A stretch of DNA of 64,000 nt from Undaria pinnatifida. Taxonomy: Eukaryota; Sar; Phaeophyceae; Laminariales; Alariaceae. The notes under the pieces are model-generated. The model saw only the letters and a list, made by a program, of their open reading frames with translations. It searched no databases and was not told the DNA's origin. The position numbers and the translations under genes were made by a program. Below, in pieces: positions 43,101-52,196 of the stretch. The DNA lies in the NCBI GenBank assembly GCA_012845835.1, contig JABAKD010000002.1, positions 25,820,210 to 25,884,209 on the forward strand, read 5' to 3'. The stretch's first letter is position 1; each line of letters starts with the position of its first letter.

Positions 43101-46100
43101 GCGTTTTCTCATTCGAGGGTCTATACATGCTGCATGTTGTTTCGAGAAAAATGCGAGTTTTCTAGTTTTGACAGCCGCGCCCCAAACAATTAAGAATTAT
43201 TTTCGAGCTTTCCTGGAGCATCCTCCGACCAAAAAAATGCGCACACGAGTTGACCACGATTAGAATTGTTCTGCCTCGCGAGTTCCTGTACAGCGACAAC
43301 GATATTATCGTTTGACGGTTTAGCTGTTGACCTACATGTGGCATGCCGTGGCCAAAGGAAGTCTTCGTGTTGCGATGGTCATGGCAAAAGTCAGGCGTCC
43401 TTCGATAGGGCGCAGCGGGAGAGTCGGGCCGGTCTTGCGTGAAGACCTCGCGCGGAGCGACGGCAACGGTCTCGAGGTCCTGGATTCCCGTACCCACACC
43501 CCAAGACCACCCTCTCGTTCTGGGAGTCAGGCTACTCCTAAAAATTATCCGCGGTGGTCTTGACTCCCCCAGCGCTTTGTCCCCGCATACAGAGTGGCGT
43601 AAAGGGGTTAACATGTTAAAGGGTTAACATACGATTACTTCGAAGTTTAGCATTATTCTAACAACGTCAGCTGTGAATTGGACGAATTTAGGGTCGATAT
43701 TCATCTTTGCAAGCTGCGTACTACGTCGATCGCCCGTTTTGTAGTAACTTTTCGTGAGCCAGAACCTAATACAAGATGGCAATTGTGTTATTTATGATGC
43801 ATGACCGAGTGTTGGGTTGGTAACACGCTTGTGTTAGGAGGCGTGCTATTTTGTCGACAGGAGTAGAAAAATTTAGGCCGTTTTTTTTTTTTTTTTTTTT
43901 CGTATAACGGGGCTCCTCAACCATCCACCCGCCGCCGGTATGTTCGTCGCGTACGTTCCCCCTTAGGGGGGAACGCTTTGAAGTACTACTCTAGCGTTCG
44001 GCTGGACGTGCGGCGCAAGGAGTCCCTTCGGGACAACTCGGGCATCACCGTTAAGGTCAAGGTGAGGAAGAACAAGAGGAATGGCGCGGGGGAGGGAGGG
44101 GAGGGGGTGTGTACTCGATATTCATGCATGGCCGTGGTCTTATGGCCATAGACCCTCGCGTCCCTACCATTCCGGGACGGAGCACGTGAGGTTTTCACCG
44201 ACCAGGTGGAGGTCGCGTGCACCAAGGCGCGAAGCGCCGTGAGGTGTTCGGCGAGTCGCACGAAGGGTGAGCTGCGTCTTATTAATACGAAGAACCCCTT
44301 GTGAGGAAGAGCAGAGAGAATGCGCGGCGTGTCTAAGTAGACTAGCGGGTAGTGTTCTTATTATGTACCTGGTGCAAGGTAATCAGCAAAACACCTACTT
44401 TACGGTTCGGCGAATCTCGCGGGCTAGCTCGATTATTCTCGAGTCCGTAAGTCCGGATGATCATACTGCCCCCGACTCCGTATGCTGTTTTGTAGCTAAA
44501 TATTGTTACAAATGGCCGTAATTTTTGTGCAATTACTGTGTATTAGCAAAATATAGATGTACCTCGCAGCTTTCAAAGTTGAGTTTCAACCATTCAATCA
44601 GTCGTACTCACAGCTGACGTTTTTCAATTTGTTATAAAATGGTTTACATGAGGGGAGGGGGGTGAGGAGGGCGAGTGCGTTGTGTCTTGGAGGCCTCTCT
44701 CGATTGGAGTTCTCGGCTTGTAAGCACGCGGCGTTGGTTGTTCTGCAGGGTGGTGTTGAGGAATTGGAGGGTATTAGCCCGTTTGACAACTTGCAAAAGG
44801 TTGGCCAATTGCCTACCCAAACTAAGCCTTACAACGCTTCCCCCCCTGAAACGGCAGGATAGCAAGTCGGCCGTATATTCGAGCGGACGTGTCAATATCC
44901 AAGCGGTTTCTTTCCCTGGGTAAACCGGAGAGAGTATTTTTCAAGTTGCACATGGGAAAAATCGTAACATTTTATTATTGATGAATGGTGGGATTCGAAT
45001 CCACGACCCCAAACCCATGGTCTGTCGACGACGCCATTTGTTGAGGAATTAAAAGTTATTCTAGTCTGTTTGACCACTTGCAAAATGTTAACCACGTGCT
45101 TACCCAAACTATGCCTCATGATAGTCGTGTTCGTTTCTCAGTGTTACGGCATATGGTGTTTATGTACTCGTTGTCGTCTCCTGTCCCCACCGAGGGTGTG
45201 GGTGCTCATCGGGGAACAGCGACGAGAGCTTTGTGTTGTATTGGGTCCCTCTTTTCGATTCGAGGTCTCGGCTTGCGATCACGTGGCGTGGGTTGTTTGG
45301 GCAGGGTGGTGTTCATGCGGTGTTATGATACGTCATGTGGTTGTTGTCGTCTCCGTCTCCAGTTTCCAACCAGGGTGTGGAAAACCGTGGCAGTGACGAA
45401 GGGGTAGGGGATGCTTACGGGCGAGAGCGTTGGCGGGCTAATATCGTAGTCTGCCGTGTTGATTATAGCGTCGTGGACGGGTGCTTGATTAGTTCATACG
45501 AAACGTGCTGTTGACGTATTATTTTCTAGCGTATCATCTTTCGAAGACACAAACTGCCGAGAACGCTTTATTATGGCGTGGGCAAGCACAATTCGACGCG
45601 AGTCGACGAGAGGGAAGGTAGTGCTGATTTCTTCTCGCGATACAAAATGAAGGCGCGCACGGAAAGCGAGGAGAGGAGGGAAAAGAGCCTGCTTTGTGAC
45701 CCCGGATCTGAGTCACGCCTAGGGAGGGAGACGCAGAAATATAAAGTGCGAAGATAATACGGTAGAAAGGATGAGCAACATAGAAAACAAAAAAATATAC
45801 TTCGAGTCTCTTCAGGGGTCGCATGTACAATAATACCAGGTATCAGGGTACATGTTTCCAACTGTCTCCGATTTTTGGCCAGACACCATGGTAGTTATGA
45901 ACATACGGTCTCCGTATTTTCATACACTAGCCTGTTATACGTACGTACCTCGGTAGTTATCTCCTACTGTTCACCAGGGATATACTATTGACTAAACTGT
46001 AGTTTTAAGGGGTGTCGCCGACCTATATCCTTTCGGTCGCCCCGGTGGCGTATCAGGTTATCGTCGAGCCTGGAATAGGTCAGTTTCGTGAGTTCGAGCC

Positions 46101-49100
46101 CCGCCGAGTGCATACTCGTATAAATTCGTTGGGACTTTTTCTTGTGCACAAATTGACTTGCGGAAAGCGCGAGAGCATGAGTTAGCAACACTCGATGAAA
46201 AATCGACGAGCAGTGGGAGTGCTGAACCCTATGCGCGATAAAAATTGAAGGCAAGAACCGGGGGGAGAAGAGACGACACCTGTGACCACGGCTTGTCCAG
46301 AAGCTGGAAAGTAGAAGTGTGCGTAGAAAGAAAAGAATCCGTGATGAGGACACACACCCAGTAATGCCCGCGATCGGAATATCACACACCAGAAACAGCA
46401 TGCTACATAGCTGGGTGACCCTCGGGTGCAGACATGGTGCCATGCGGCATAGTCGTGTCCCCAGTCTGTTTCTGCACTTTCACTTTCCAGCCTGATGCCT
46501 GCTAAGAGACCCCCTGGCGCGGCCCCGGGCCCCGTTCTTAGGGAATTCGTATCTAACGGCGTTACTTTGGAGCTACAAGAAGTATTTTGCCCGATTTCGA
46601 GCTCACGGACGTTGCCTTACGGAAATAAGGCACAAGGCACGAACCAGCGACTATGATACGGCAAACCCCTGCTCAGGAAGGGCTGTAAGGAGTTATTTAA
46701 GGCGTGTCTTAGCCGCTAGGGCTTACCCACCTCCCAAAAACAGAATACAACAGCAGTGCAGCTTGTACCCGGGTCAACAGGGTGGTGTTAATCAGTCTGT
46801 GATTGCGTGGTCACAGACTCCGTGAAACAGAGAAACCCACAACTACTGCTGTAGTTGTAATCGCAAATGACCAGAGGACGCTACCATTATCCCACTACTA
46901 CGATGGTACTACTACTACTAATATAATACTCATTTCTGTTTTCGTATTTTATTTTCATTTTTATTTTTTTTCGATCCCTTTTATTTTCTTCGCACTGCTC
47001 TAGCGCTCCCTCCCACTAGTAACTCAGATCCGGGGTCACATAGCGGGCCCTTCAGCCGCTTTCGGCGCTCATTAGGGACCAGACGTGTAAGGATTGGGCC
47101 GCCTGAAAAAGAGGATTCACGCGATTTTTGGGAGGAATTGTGTCGTCAACCCTTTTTCTGTGCCCCCACACCCCTCCCTCCCGCTCCTTCCTTCCCCTTC
47201 TATTTTGAGAGCCAAATGTGGGCGATGTGCCACCTGTCCCACTCGCCCCCCCCCCCCCCCCGCCCCTCCCCCTTCCCGTGCACCCGTGTGGCGTGGACGA
47301 TGCGTAGCGCCTAAAAACAGTAGTAGCGTCCCCTCGGCATTTTTTTCCGTGTGTTGTGTTATTTCAATCTACGTTTATATCGTTTAATGGTTTTTACAGT
47401 GTTCACGTATGTATGTCACAACGTTCAAGTTTCATTCTGTTCTGTTTTTTTTTTTTTTTCATATTTTGGTGTTGCTTTGTGTTTTGAGAGTTTTGAAGAG
47501 TTCTGAATTTGCTTGTTTCTTTTTTTTTTGTTCATTTTTGTTTTTTGTTTTTGGTGTACTTCATTAGTCTCGATGAACAACGGTGTGTAGTTTTAAACAG
47601 GTAGTTGGTAAATAAAACTGCAACATGCGCACATGATCCAACCAACAGGTGACGAAAAAGAAAAAAAAAAATCACTAAAGGTTAGATTTAAGATTCTTTC
47701 GGCTGCTGGAAAAGAAACGCTATACTAAGTCCAAGTAGTTTGTTGCAAAAATCGAGGATGCGGGTCTGACAATACGTGTGTTCACATTAAACCGTTCATT
47801 CCACCCATGCTTTTTCGTTTTTGATCTTTTTTCTTGTTCATATTTTGATGTTTTTCTTATTTTGCTGCAAATGGCTTAGTGTGCTGGCTTGCTTAGTTTT
47901 GTTTTTTGCCCGCGTGCTCGTTGCGGTTGGCACTGCATGGCCTACCTAGTAGTCATTCCCATATCATATTTGCAATGTGTCCCTCTTGTCTCGTAGTTTG
48001 TGACGACAGGGAGAGAGCTCGTCTCTCTATGAGGCAGCGGCACGGACACTGGTTGTGCTGGATGTAGATGAGTGGAAATACCAGTTTAACGTCGAGAACA
48101 CACACCCATCGGCAATCCAGCACCCCAGTCAGTGTCCGTGCCGATGCCCCGTCAGCGTAAAGAGAGGCATGCTCTGCTGTGTCTGGTAACAATGTTTAAC
48201 TTACTGATATTGATAGTACGCGCATGATCCACCGTTGATCTCAACAGGTGGCGAAGAACAAGATCGCCCCCCCTTTCCGCATCGTGGAGATGGACATCCT
48301 CTTCGGGACGGGCATCGACACCGTCAGCTGCCTGTTGGACGCGGCCGAGGATGCCGGGATATTCACGCGCAAGGGCTCTTGGTACAGCTACGATGGCAAG
48401 AACGTGGCCCAGGTACGATATAATAGCTTTCCCGCCCCTCTCCTTCTTCTTCCCCGCCACCCCCACCATTGCCTAGACCTAGCATCACGCGTAGAGTAAG
48501 CTCCTACTTCGTATGCATTTATGCGACCTAAAATGTCGGAACCCCCCCCCCCCTGCCCTCACTCCCCTCCCACCCCCCCCCCGCTTAAAACCCCAGCTCT
48601 CCCCCCACCCGCTATACGACTTACAGGATACACTGATGATGTATTCCTTCCACGGCCGTCAGATTTTGTCCCCCTCAAGAACGGGTTTCATAATTTCCGT
48701 GCACAGACTGATTAACATCACCCTGTTGACCCTGGTACAAGCTACACTGTAGTTCCAAGGAGAGTCACCGACCTATACCCTTAATGAGGACATTAGATTT
48801 TCGACGAAGTCTTAATCTTCGATCTCACAGCTGGAGAGTGTTTTATTTTTTTTATAGCAATAGTACATTCTGGTACATACCTGGTACCATTTTCTTTTTG
48901 GTACGGTGGTGGTCTCAGGCGGCACTGGTATGTGCACTATAGATGGAAATACCTGCACTGTAGCGGCAACCGGCACTACTCCGTACATTGCCACCGTCTG
49001 TGCCAAGCGATTTAACAGGCACTATAGCGGGCAACCGGCACTACTCAATCGGCACTGTCGAGGCACCACTACTGCTGTACTGGTATGATGCGTATGTAGT

Positions 49101-49569
49101 ACGAGTGCCGAGGCGATCGTAGTTCGTTGTGCATGTGACGTGCGCCCATTCCCCTGCCCCCTCTTTGTTTGGTTTGGTTTTTCTTTTTTTTTTCTTAATA
49201 TTTGTAGTTTTGTTTTCGTGCACGTTCTATGTATTTCTTGTTACGTTTTTGCGGGGGTAGCGTCGGTATTTCGATAATACGTCAACCCAATATGCCGCAG
49301 TATACAACGGAGCTTTGCCGCACTTACCAACGCCCCGTGTTCCCCATCGCTCCTTCGAATCGGCCCCCTGCTTGTCATGCTCGCGTCGTCCCCGCGTCAA
49401 TGGCCGTGCTCGACCTCTTGTGCTCTGCGATTTATGTCAGGGTCGGCTGAACACTGTGGCTCACCTTAAGGAAAATGTCGCCTTCAAGGAGGACTTGCAG
49501 GCCAAGGTATGATACTGCTGTAAACGCTGCGCGCGTGAGCGAGGCTGGAGATTTGATCCGCCTTTTTAG

Positions 49570-49616
<47 letters not shown>

Positions 49617-49939
49617 ATTGTTGTTGTTGTTTTCGTTGTTGCTGAGATTTTGTTGTCTTTGTTGTTGGTGTTGCGGTTGCTGCTGCTGCTGTTGGTGTTG
49701 TTGCTGTTGGTGTTGCTGCTTGCTGCGGCTGTTGCTGTTGCTGTTTCTACTGTTGCTGACGATGCTTGCTTTTTTATTTATCCTCTTGTTCACCTCAGGT
49801 GCGGACCCACCTCCTCGCGAAGGCGGAGCTGGAACGGACAGGGGTGGTGCACGACGCGCCGCTTGAAGACGAGGACGTCGACGGCGGCAACATGGAGGGA
49901 GGCGCTGTGCAGATAGAGGAGGCAGTCAACTCCGCCTAG
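27861..49939 (+). CDS. recA: RecA recombinase, nuclear-encoded, predicted plastid-targeted (8 exons, 432 aa)
   Basis: RecA forms ATP-dependent filaments on single-stranded DNA and drives homologous strand exchange. Exons: 27861-28191, 41174-41407, 42084-42238, 42942-43053, 43967-44061, 48248-48412, 49441-49506, 49799-49939; all phases agree. Walker A is GPESSGKTT (residues 133-141), the catalytic Glu is in [10 protein letters not shown] (E163), Walker B is VVVDS (208-212), and the loop-2/Gln switch region is [11 protein letters not shown] (Q261) followed by [19 protein letters not shown]. Wording such as [21 protein letters not shown] resembles cyanobacterial/plastid RecA. Residues 1-60 form a signal peptide plus AGFVP and a basic, hydroxylated stretch, typical of bipartite plastid leaders in algae with secondary plastids. 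I chose the ATG at 27861 because the hydrophobic signal then starts the protein; the in-frame ATG at 27801 would add 20 residues before it. Introns are 12,982, 676, 703, 913, 4,186, 1,028 and 292 bp. The protein looks intact. Confidence 0.93.
28981..29270 (+). mobile_element. SINE-1 copy (tRNA-derived)
   Basis: Same order as the other copies: ACGGTCGCCCCGATGGCG, box-A-like TGGCGTATCAGG, box-B-like GAGTTCGAATCTCC, body, and A-rich tail after TGGAAAGTA. It lies within recA intron 1. Confidence 0.8.
29522..29566 (+). repeat. interstitial telomere-like CCCTAA repeats
   Basis: CCTAACCCTATCCCCAACCC followed by TAACCC: degenerate copies of the TTAGGG telomere unit (complement), far from any visible chromosome end. 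Confidence 0.7.
30663..30790 (+). repeat. dispersed repeat copy (11.3-kb family)
   Basis: GTTGTTCTCGCGTTAACTCG, GGACAGGCTCCAGTCACTCT and GCCCAGGGAAAGACAC, close to the 15.9-kb copy. Confidence 0.7.
31070..31245 (+). repeat. ~88-bp tandem duplication
   Basis: ATTAGATCGGGTTCATTTTT at 31074 recurs as ATTAGATTGGGTTCATTTTT near 31163. Both copies end GAGGTCGGGGCGCGA-ATGTGATGCT. Confidence 0.85.
33735..33995 (-). repeat. family-3 repeat copy
   Basis: Reverse copy running from CACAGCTGTCAGATTTTGTC through TATCCTTAATGAGGACACAC to CTCACAGCTGGAGTG. It is joined on its left to C-tract subrepeats (33430-33735). Confidence 0.75.
34300..34565 (-). repeat. family-3 repeat copy
   Basis: A second reverse copy in the same cluster, ending in CTCACAGCTGGAGG. 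It is preceded by another C-rich subrepeat with CGCACAGATTGAATTGCGG (34130-34300). Confidence 0.75.
34848..35140 (+). mobile_element. SINE-1 copy (tRNA-derived)
   Basis: Full-length except for a short deletion in the tRNA-like head. Box-B-like GAGTTCGAGCCCC is followed by GCCGAGTGCATACTCGTATA and the common body. The tail is GCGAAAAAAAAGAAAAAAAA. Confidence 0.82.
35281..35825 (+). repeat. three tandem copies of a repeat also dispersed elsewhere
   Basis: Each unit has AAAATCGTCGGATTTTGGTC, TTACCTAGGCCATGGGTTTG, TTCATCGGGTTGCACTTTC and, in the later ones, a CTCCTCAAGTGAGGAGCCTC hairpin. The period of the last two is near 215 bp. Related copies: 39290-39480, 52195-52400, 55370-55640 (reverse), 56850-57110 (reverse), 57180-57345. 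Confidence 0.82.
36844..37003. mobile_element. TA-flanked miniature TIR element (GGGGTTCCCC family)
   Basis: Left end TA|GGGGTCCCTCAGTAAAGCGG, right end CGCCTTATATCGGGGGACCCC|TA. The ends are inverted repeats. Copies at 61299-61437 and about 30828-31006 share the ends and internal GAATAA-type segments. Confidence 0.75.
37204..37296. repeat. short AACCCC-ended inverted-repeat element
   Basis: Begins TTAACGACGTTACAACTGG, contains TACTTGGAAATGGTATCG and ends CTTAAAAAGGGTTCG. It lies in reverse orientation relative to 21736. Confidence 0.55.
38322..38607 (+). repeat. 146-bp tandem duplication
   Basis: GTATTTCGAGGTTCCCCTTC starts at 38323 and again at 38469. Both units run through TCGGGCCGACTATAATCCCG to GTAACCAGGTACCGCTCTGT with very few differences. 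Each unit itself contains a doubled GGTTCCCCTTCGGGAT. Confidence 0.9.
39531..39680 (+). repeat. 90-bp tandem duplication
   Basis: GTTAATAGTGACCCGTCCAG at about 39538 recurs at about 39628 (one base changed), followed by GACATACGATGACATT in both. Confidence 0.82.
39695..39830 (-). repeat. dispersed repeat shared with 44.1 and 50.1 kb
   Basis: On the minus strand: GCATGGCCGTAGTCGCATGG, CATCCCTACTATGCCGGGAC and GGAGCACGTCGGGTTTTTGG. Plus-strand copies are at 44120-44205 and 50120-50215. Poly-C runs flank this copy on both sides. Confidence 0.72.
40270..40900 (+). repeat. three degenerate ~235-bp tandem units
   Basis: Each unit runs GCGTGACAAAAT, TTTTCGCGA-TCGTGAT, a GTGACAGTGGTTGTGACG-like part, GTTTGGAAAA and CTAGAAGAGGTGGCA. 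The starts are near 40270, 40508 and 40756. Confidence 0.72.
41174..41407 (+). CDS. recA: recA exon 2: Walker A and catalytic Glu
   Basis: The first two bases complete Gly111, and the exon then encodes [29 protein letters not shown] and [20 protein letters not shown], ending SQPDSG in phase 1 at TCAG|GTTATT. Confidence 0.94.
42084..42238 (+). CDS. recA: recA exon 3: Walker B
   Basis: Acceptor CTCTGCAG| is preceded by a run of C. The exon encodes [40 protein letters not shown] and [11 protein letters not shown], with the donor AAG|GTGCGT in phase 0. It covers Walker B and the loop-1 region. Confidence 0.94.
42942..43053 (+). CDS. recA: recA exon 4
   Basis: The exon encodes [20 protein letters not shown] and [18 protein letters not shown], up to donor AGCG|GTGAGA (phase 1). 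It includes the conserved Gln that senses nucleotide state, just before loop 2. Confidence 0.93.
43967..44061 (+). CDS. recA: recA exon 5
   Basis: Acceptor CCCTTAG|; the exon encodes [20 protein letters not shown] and [11 protein letters not shown], ending at AAG|GTGAGG (phase 0). It forms the end of the ATPase core. Confidence 0.92.
44680..45320. repeat. local repeats in recA intron 5 with tRNA-like T-arm
   Basis: TTGAGGAATT...GTTTGACAACTTGCAAAAGG at about 44755 recurs as TTGAGGAATT...GTTTGACCACTTGCAAAATG at about 45040, each followed by CCCAAACTA-GCCT. Between them 44992-45005 reads GGTGGGATTCGAATCCACGA, a tRNA T-arm-like sequence; no complete tRNA fold was found. Confidence 0.6.
45533..45785 (+). 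mobile_element. SINE-2 copy, head missing
   Basis: Starts in the body (AAGACACAAACTGCCGAGAA), with GACGCGAGTCGACGAG, the CCCGGATCTGAGTCACG segment and CTAGGGAGGGAGACG. It lies in recA intron 5. Confidence 0.72.
46033..46340 (+). mobile_element. SINE-1 copy inside a family-3 element
   Basis: A complete copy with box-A-like TGGCGTATCAGG and box-B-like GAGTTCGAGCCCC. Its flanks are the two halves of a reverse-oriented family-3 element (CGACCTATATCCTT on the left, ATGAGGACACACAC on the right), inside recA intron 5. Confidence 0.82.
46960..47062 (-). mobile_element. SINE-2 fragment
   Basis: Only the 3' part of the family remains, in reverse: CTCCCTCCCACTAGTAACTC and AGATCCGGGGTCACATAGCG. Confidence 0.6.
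47765..48110 (+). repeat. dispersed repeat copy in recA intron 5
   Basis: Contains TTTTGCTGCAAATGGCTTAG, CTTGTCTCGTAGTTTGTGAC and GGCACGGACACTGGTTG in the same order as at 7.6 kb, ending 140 bp before recA exon 6. Confidence 0.65.
48248..48412 (+). CDS. recA: recA exon 6
   Basis: Acceptor CAACAG|; 55 codons including [20 protein letters not shown] and [13 protein letters not shown], ending at CAG|GTACGA. It matches the junction of the RecA core and C-terminal domain (VKNKIAAPF and WYSY equivalents). Confidence 0.93.
48640..48840 (-). repeat. family-3 repeat copy in recA intron 6
   Basis: A reverse copy with an internal deletion after TTAATGAGGACA. The left side carries the C-tract subrepeat (48540-48640), as at 33.5 and 34.2 kb. 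Confidence 0.72.
49441..49506 (+). CDS. recA: recA exon 7
   Basis: A 66-bp exon encoding [20 protein letters not shown] and AK, with acceptor ATGTCAG| and donor AAG|GTATGA. It is part of the C-terminal helical domain. Confidence 0.9.
49507..49798 (+). repeat. recA: recA intron 7, largely GTT/GCT microsatellite
   Basis: About 49569-49760 is a run of TTG/GTT triplets grading into GCT-, GGT- and GTT-type triplets. It fills most of a 292-bp intron. The apparent poly-Leu and poly-Asn ORFs here come from this repeat. Confidence 0.85.
49799..49939 (+). CDS. recA: recA exon 8: C-terminus and stop
   Basis: Acceptor CACCTCAG|; the exon encodes [15 protein letters not shown] and then an acidic tail (LEDEDVDGG...IEEAV) ending in TAG at 49937-49939. 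Acidic C-termini are usual in RecA. Confidence 0.92.
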   Translation: MRTHLLAKAELERTGVVHDAPLEDEDVDGGNMEGGAVQIEEAVNSA

Positions 49940-51690
49940 GCAGCGCTGCCAGACGCCCAACCTCGATATCCTCGACACCCCGACGAGGTTTTTACCGCAG
50001 CATTGTGACCGCCTCCCCTTGCCTTTTTCCTCGGCATTGTTACCGCCTAGCCTGGCCATGCCGCGTCGCGTCTCGCCAGGTTTCAACACAGGCTGGAGAA
50101 GGGGGGGGAGGGGGGGTAACCATGTCATGCATGCCCGCAGTCCTTAGGACCATAGTACCTCGCATCCATACAATGCCGGGGCGGAGCACGTCGGGTTTTC
50201 TCCTACCAAGCGGACATGGCTTGCACCAAGCGCGCGGGGAGGGGGAGGGGAAATCAGGAAGACGACGAACGTGCTCCACGAGAAGACGACGAGCGCGGGA
50301 ATCGGTGTGGTGGGGGGGGGCGCTAGAGAGGCTGTTGCGCGCTGTTGCCTGCCTGCCTGCCTGCCTGCCTGCTTACTCCACGTTTGGCGTCAATTGTGGC
50401 GCTTTTCTCTCTCGATGTGCTCTAGGCGGGGTATTGGTGGGGTGAAGAGAGTAAAGGAGTACCAGGTAGTGTAGTATTGGGGTGAAACTAACGGTGTTTT
50501 GTTGGGGCGGAAAAGTGAAGGCCTTACCGAAAGCCTCGGATCGGTTAGGCTGTTGCTTTGAGAAAAAGGGGGTGGGGTGCTCGGAGAGGGAGAAGGTAGA
50601 CTTCAAACCACCCGCGTAGTATGGTTTTCCTATGCGCTCAGAGAAAGTAGGGTGTACGGAGGGGGGGAAAGGGGGAATGAAACCACCCAGCACGTAGGAT
50701 GCCCCTGCGCGTACTGAGAAGGTGTCGCGTGCAACGGCGGCTTCTGTTTATCTGACGGGGGTTCTTCCCCGCTCTGCCGTACGTATGTAGGCGCTGCGAA
50801 GGGCGTTCCCGGCCTCCTGTTTCGTTTGAGTGGGGCTGCCGTACGTAAGCCACTGCGAAATGGCGTTGCCGTCGTATTGTTTATATTTGGTGGGGATGGT
50901 TGGATGGAGCATATTCGAGCATTCACGCCCCCGCTTCCGTGTCCACGTGCATGGAACGTTTAAGGCATGCAGCTTTCCACCAATGTCGTTTTTTTATCGT
51001 CTGAAGACACTTCTGGTAGTGATTTTATTATAGGTATAGTGTAGAAACTATATTTCATCGTTGGGGGAGGGGGCAAGGGGGCGTAAAATTGCTGTGTAGA
51101 TTGAAACTTGGTGTGTTTTCCTACCGGGCAGTCGTTGTGAAATAATTATGCCGCATGTTGCGGGGCGGTCAGCGTGGTTTCGTCCACATGGAAGGCGTTT
51201 TCCCACGCAAGGAAGAGAGAACTGTCACGAAAGGAAGTTTGAAGCGGTGGAAAGTTAACGACAATTCACACTTGATTTTTATTTTCTTGCAGATGGTGAT
51301 AATATGGGGAGCAAAAATGTCGGGGGACATGACAAGCAAGGGGAAATGTGCGCTGCCGAGAGTGCAGGGCCGATTGCTCCACACTAAAATCCAGTAGTTT
51401 GGTGTTAGTCAAGGCAAACTAAGGCCAATTTGCTGTCTGTCGTGGATTGAAAGTGCCGCCTCCTGGCTTGCTTAGTGGGGAGCGCCCCCCGGGGTCACCA
51501 TAGCCGGTGAACGGCGTCATGGACACAGCGGTTACGAGGGAGGGGTCTTTCCGAGCTCACTGGCAACAAGCTTCGAAGAACACACTCGCCTTGCGAGATG
51601 GACGCGGCTCTTCTTCCTCGCCGCGAGTTTATCGTCAACCATCAGCACAATTTGAAGTCTGCCTATTGCAGGCAAGCAACGCGGAATGAG

Positions 51691-51702
51691 GGGGGGGGGG
51701 GG
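51691..51702 (+). repeat. poly-G run
   Basis: An uninterrupted run of about 12-13 G after ATGAG. Others are at 30829-30841 and 57411-57424; poly-C runs are at 42058-42072 and 47248-47261. Confidence 0.85.
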
Positions 51703-52100
51703 GGTGATGGCGTACCAAGAGACCGTATCCCTTCTTTGCTTCGTACTGCACAAATATCCCGCGCTATTTTTTATTTGTTTTGTCCTCAAAAACGTGGGCT
51801 CAAATGCTAAACGGGCTAATAACCCTGCCACATGCTTGTCTTGTCTGCAGACAGACGCGTGTGCAGGAAGTGCTCGCACGGACGGACCAGGTTAGGAGGA
51901 GTGCTTGCCGCACTTCTCGCCATGTAGAGTTCGTTGTATTACGCGATAGTGCAACTTTATTAAACATACCTGTTTAGAGTATAGTACTGTAATAATAACC
52001 CTTTTGAGAACCGCACCGGTCGCCTTCTATGATGGAGGTGTTCAGATATACCAGGTACCACTTTTTGGCCATTTTTTTTTTTCTGAATGATGGGACTTCT

Positions 52101-52196
52101 TAACCCTTTAGAGGCCCCCAAATCCCTCTTCATACTGAGGTTCCTCCAGTAAATTTGTTGAAAAAAAAAAGGGGGTTCCAGTTGTAAAGGCGTTAA
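52101..52196. repeat. short AACCCC-ended inverted-repeat element
   Basis: Begins TAACCCTTTAGAGGCCCCC and ends GTTGTAAAGGCGTTAA, the same order as the 21736 copy, with an A-run in the middle. Confidence 0.6.

Noticed and set aside
44992-45040. Possible tRNA gene on the minus strand
   Set aside because: Only a T-arm-like GGATTCGAATCC and flanking stem can be seen; no D-arm or acceptor pairing could be assembled.
49566-49866. Poly-Leu / poly-Asn ORFs
   Set aside because: These are the trinucleotide repeat in recA intron 7 read in different frames.
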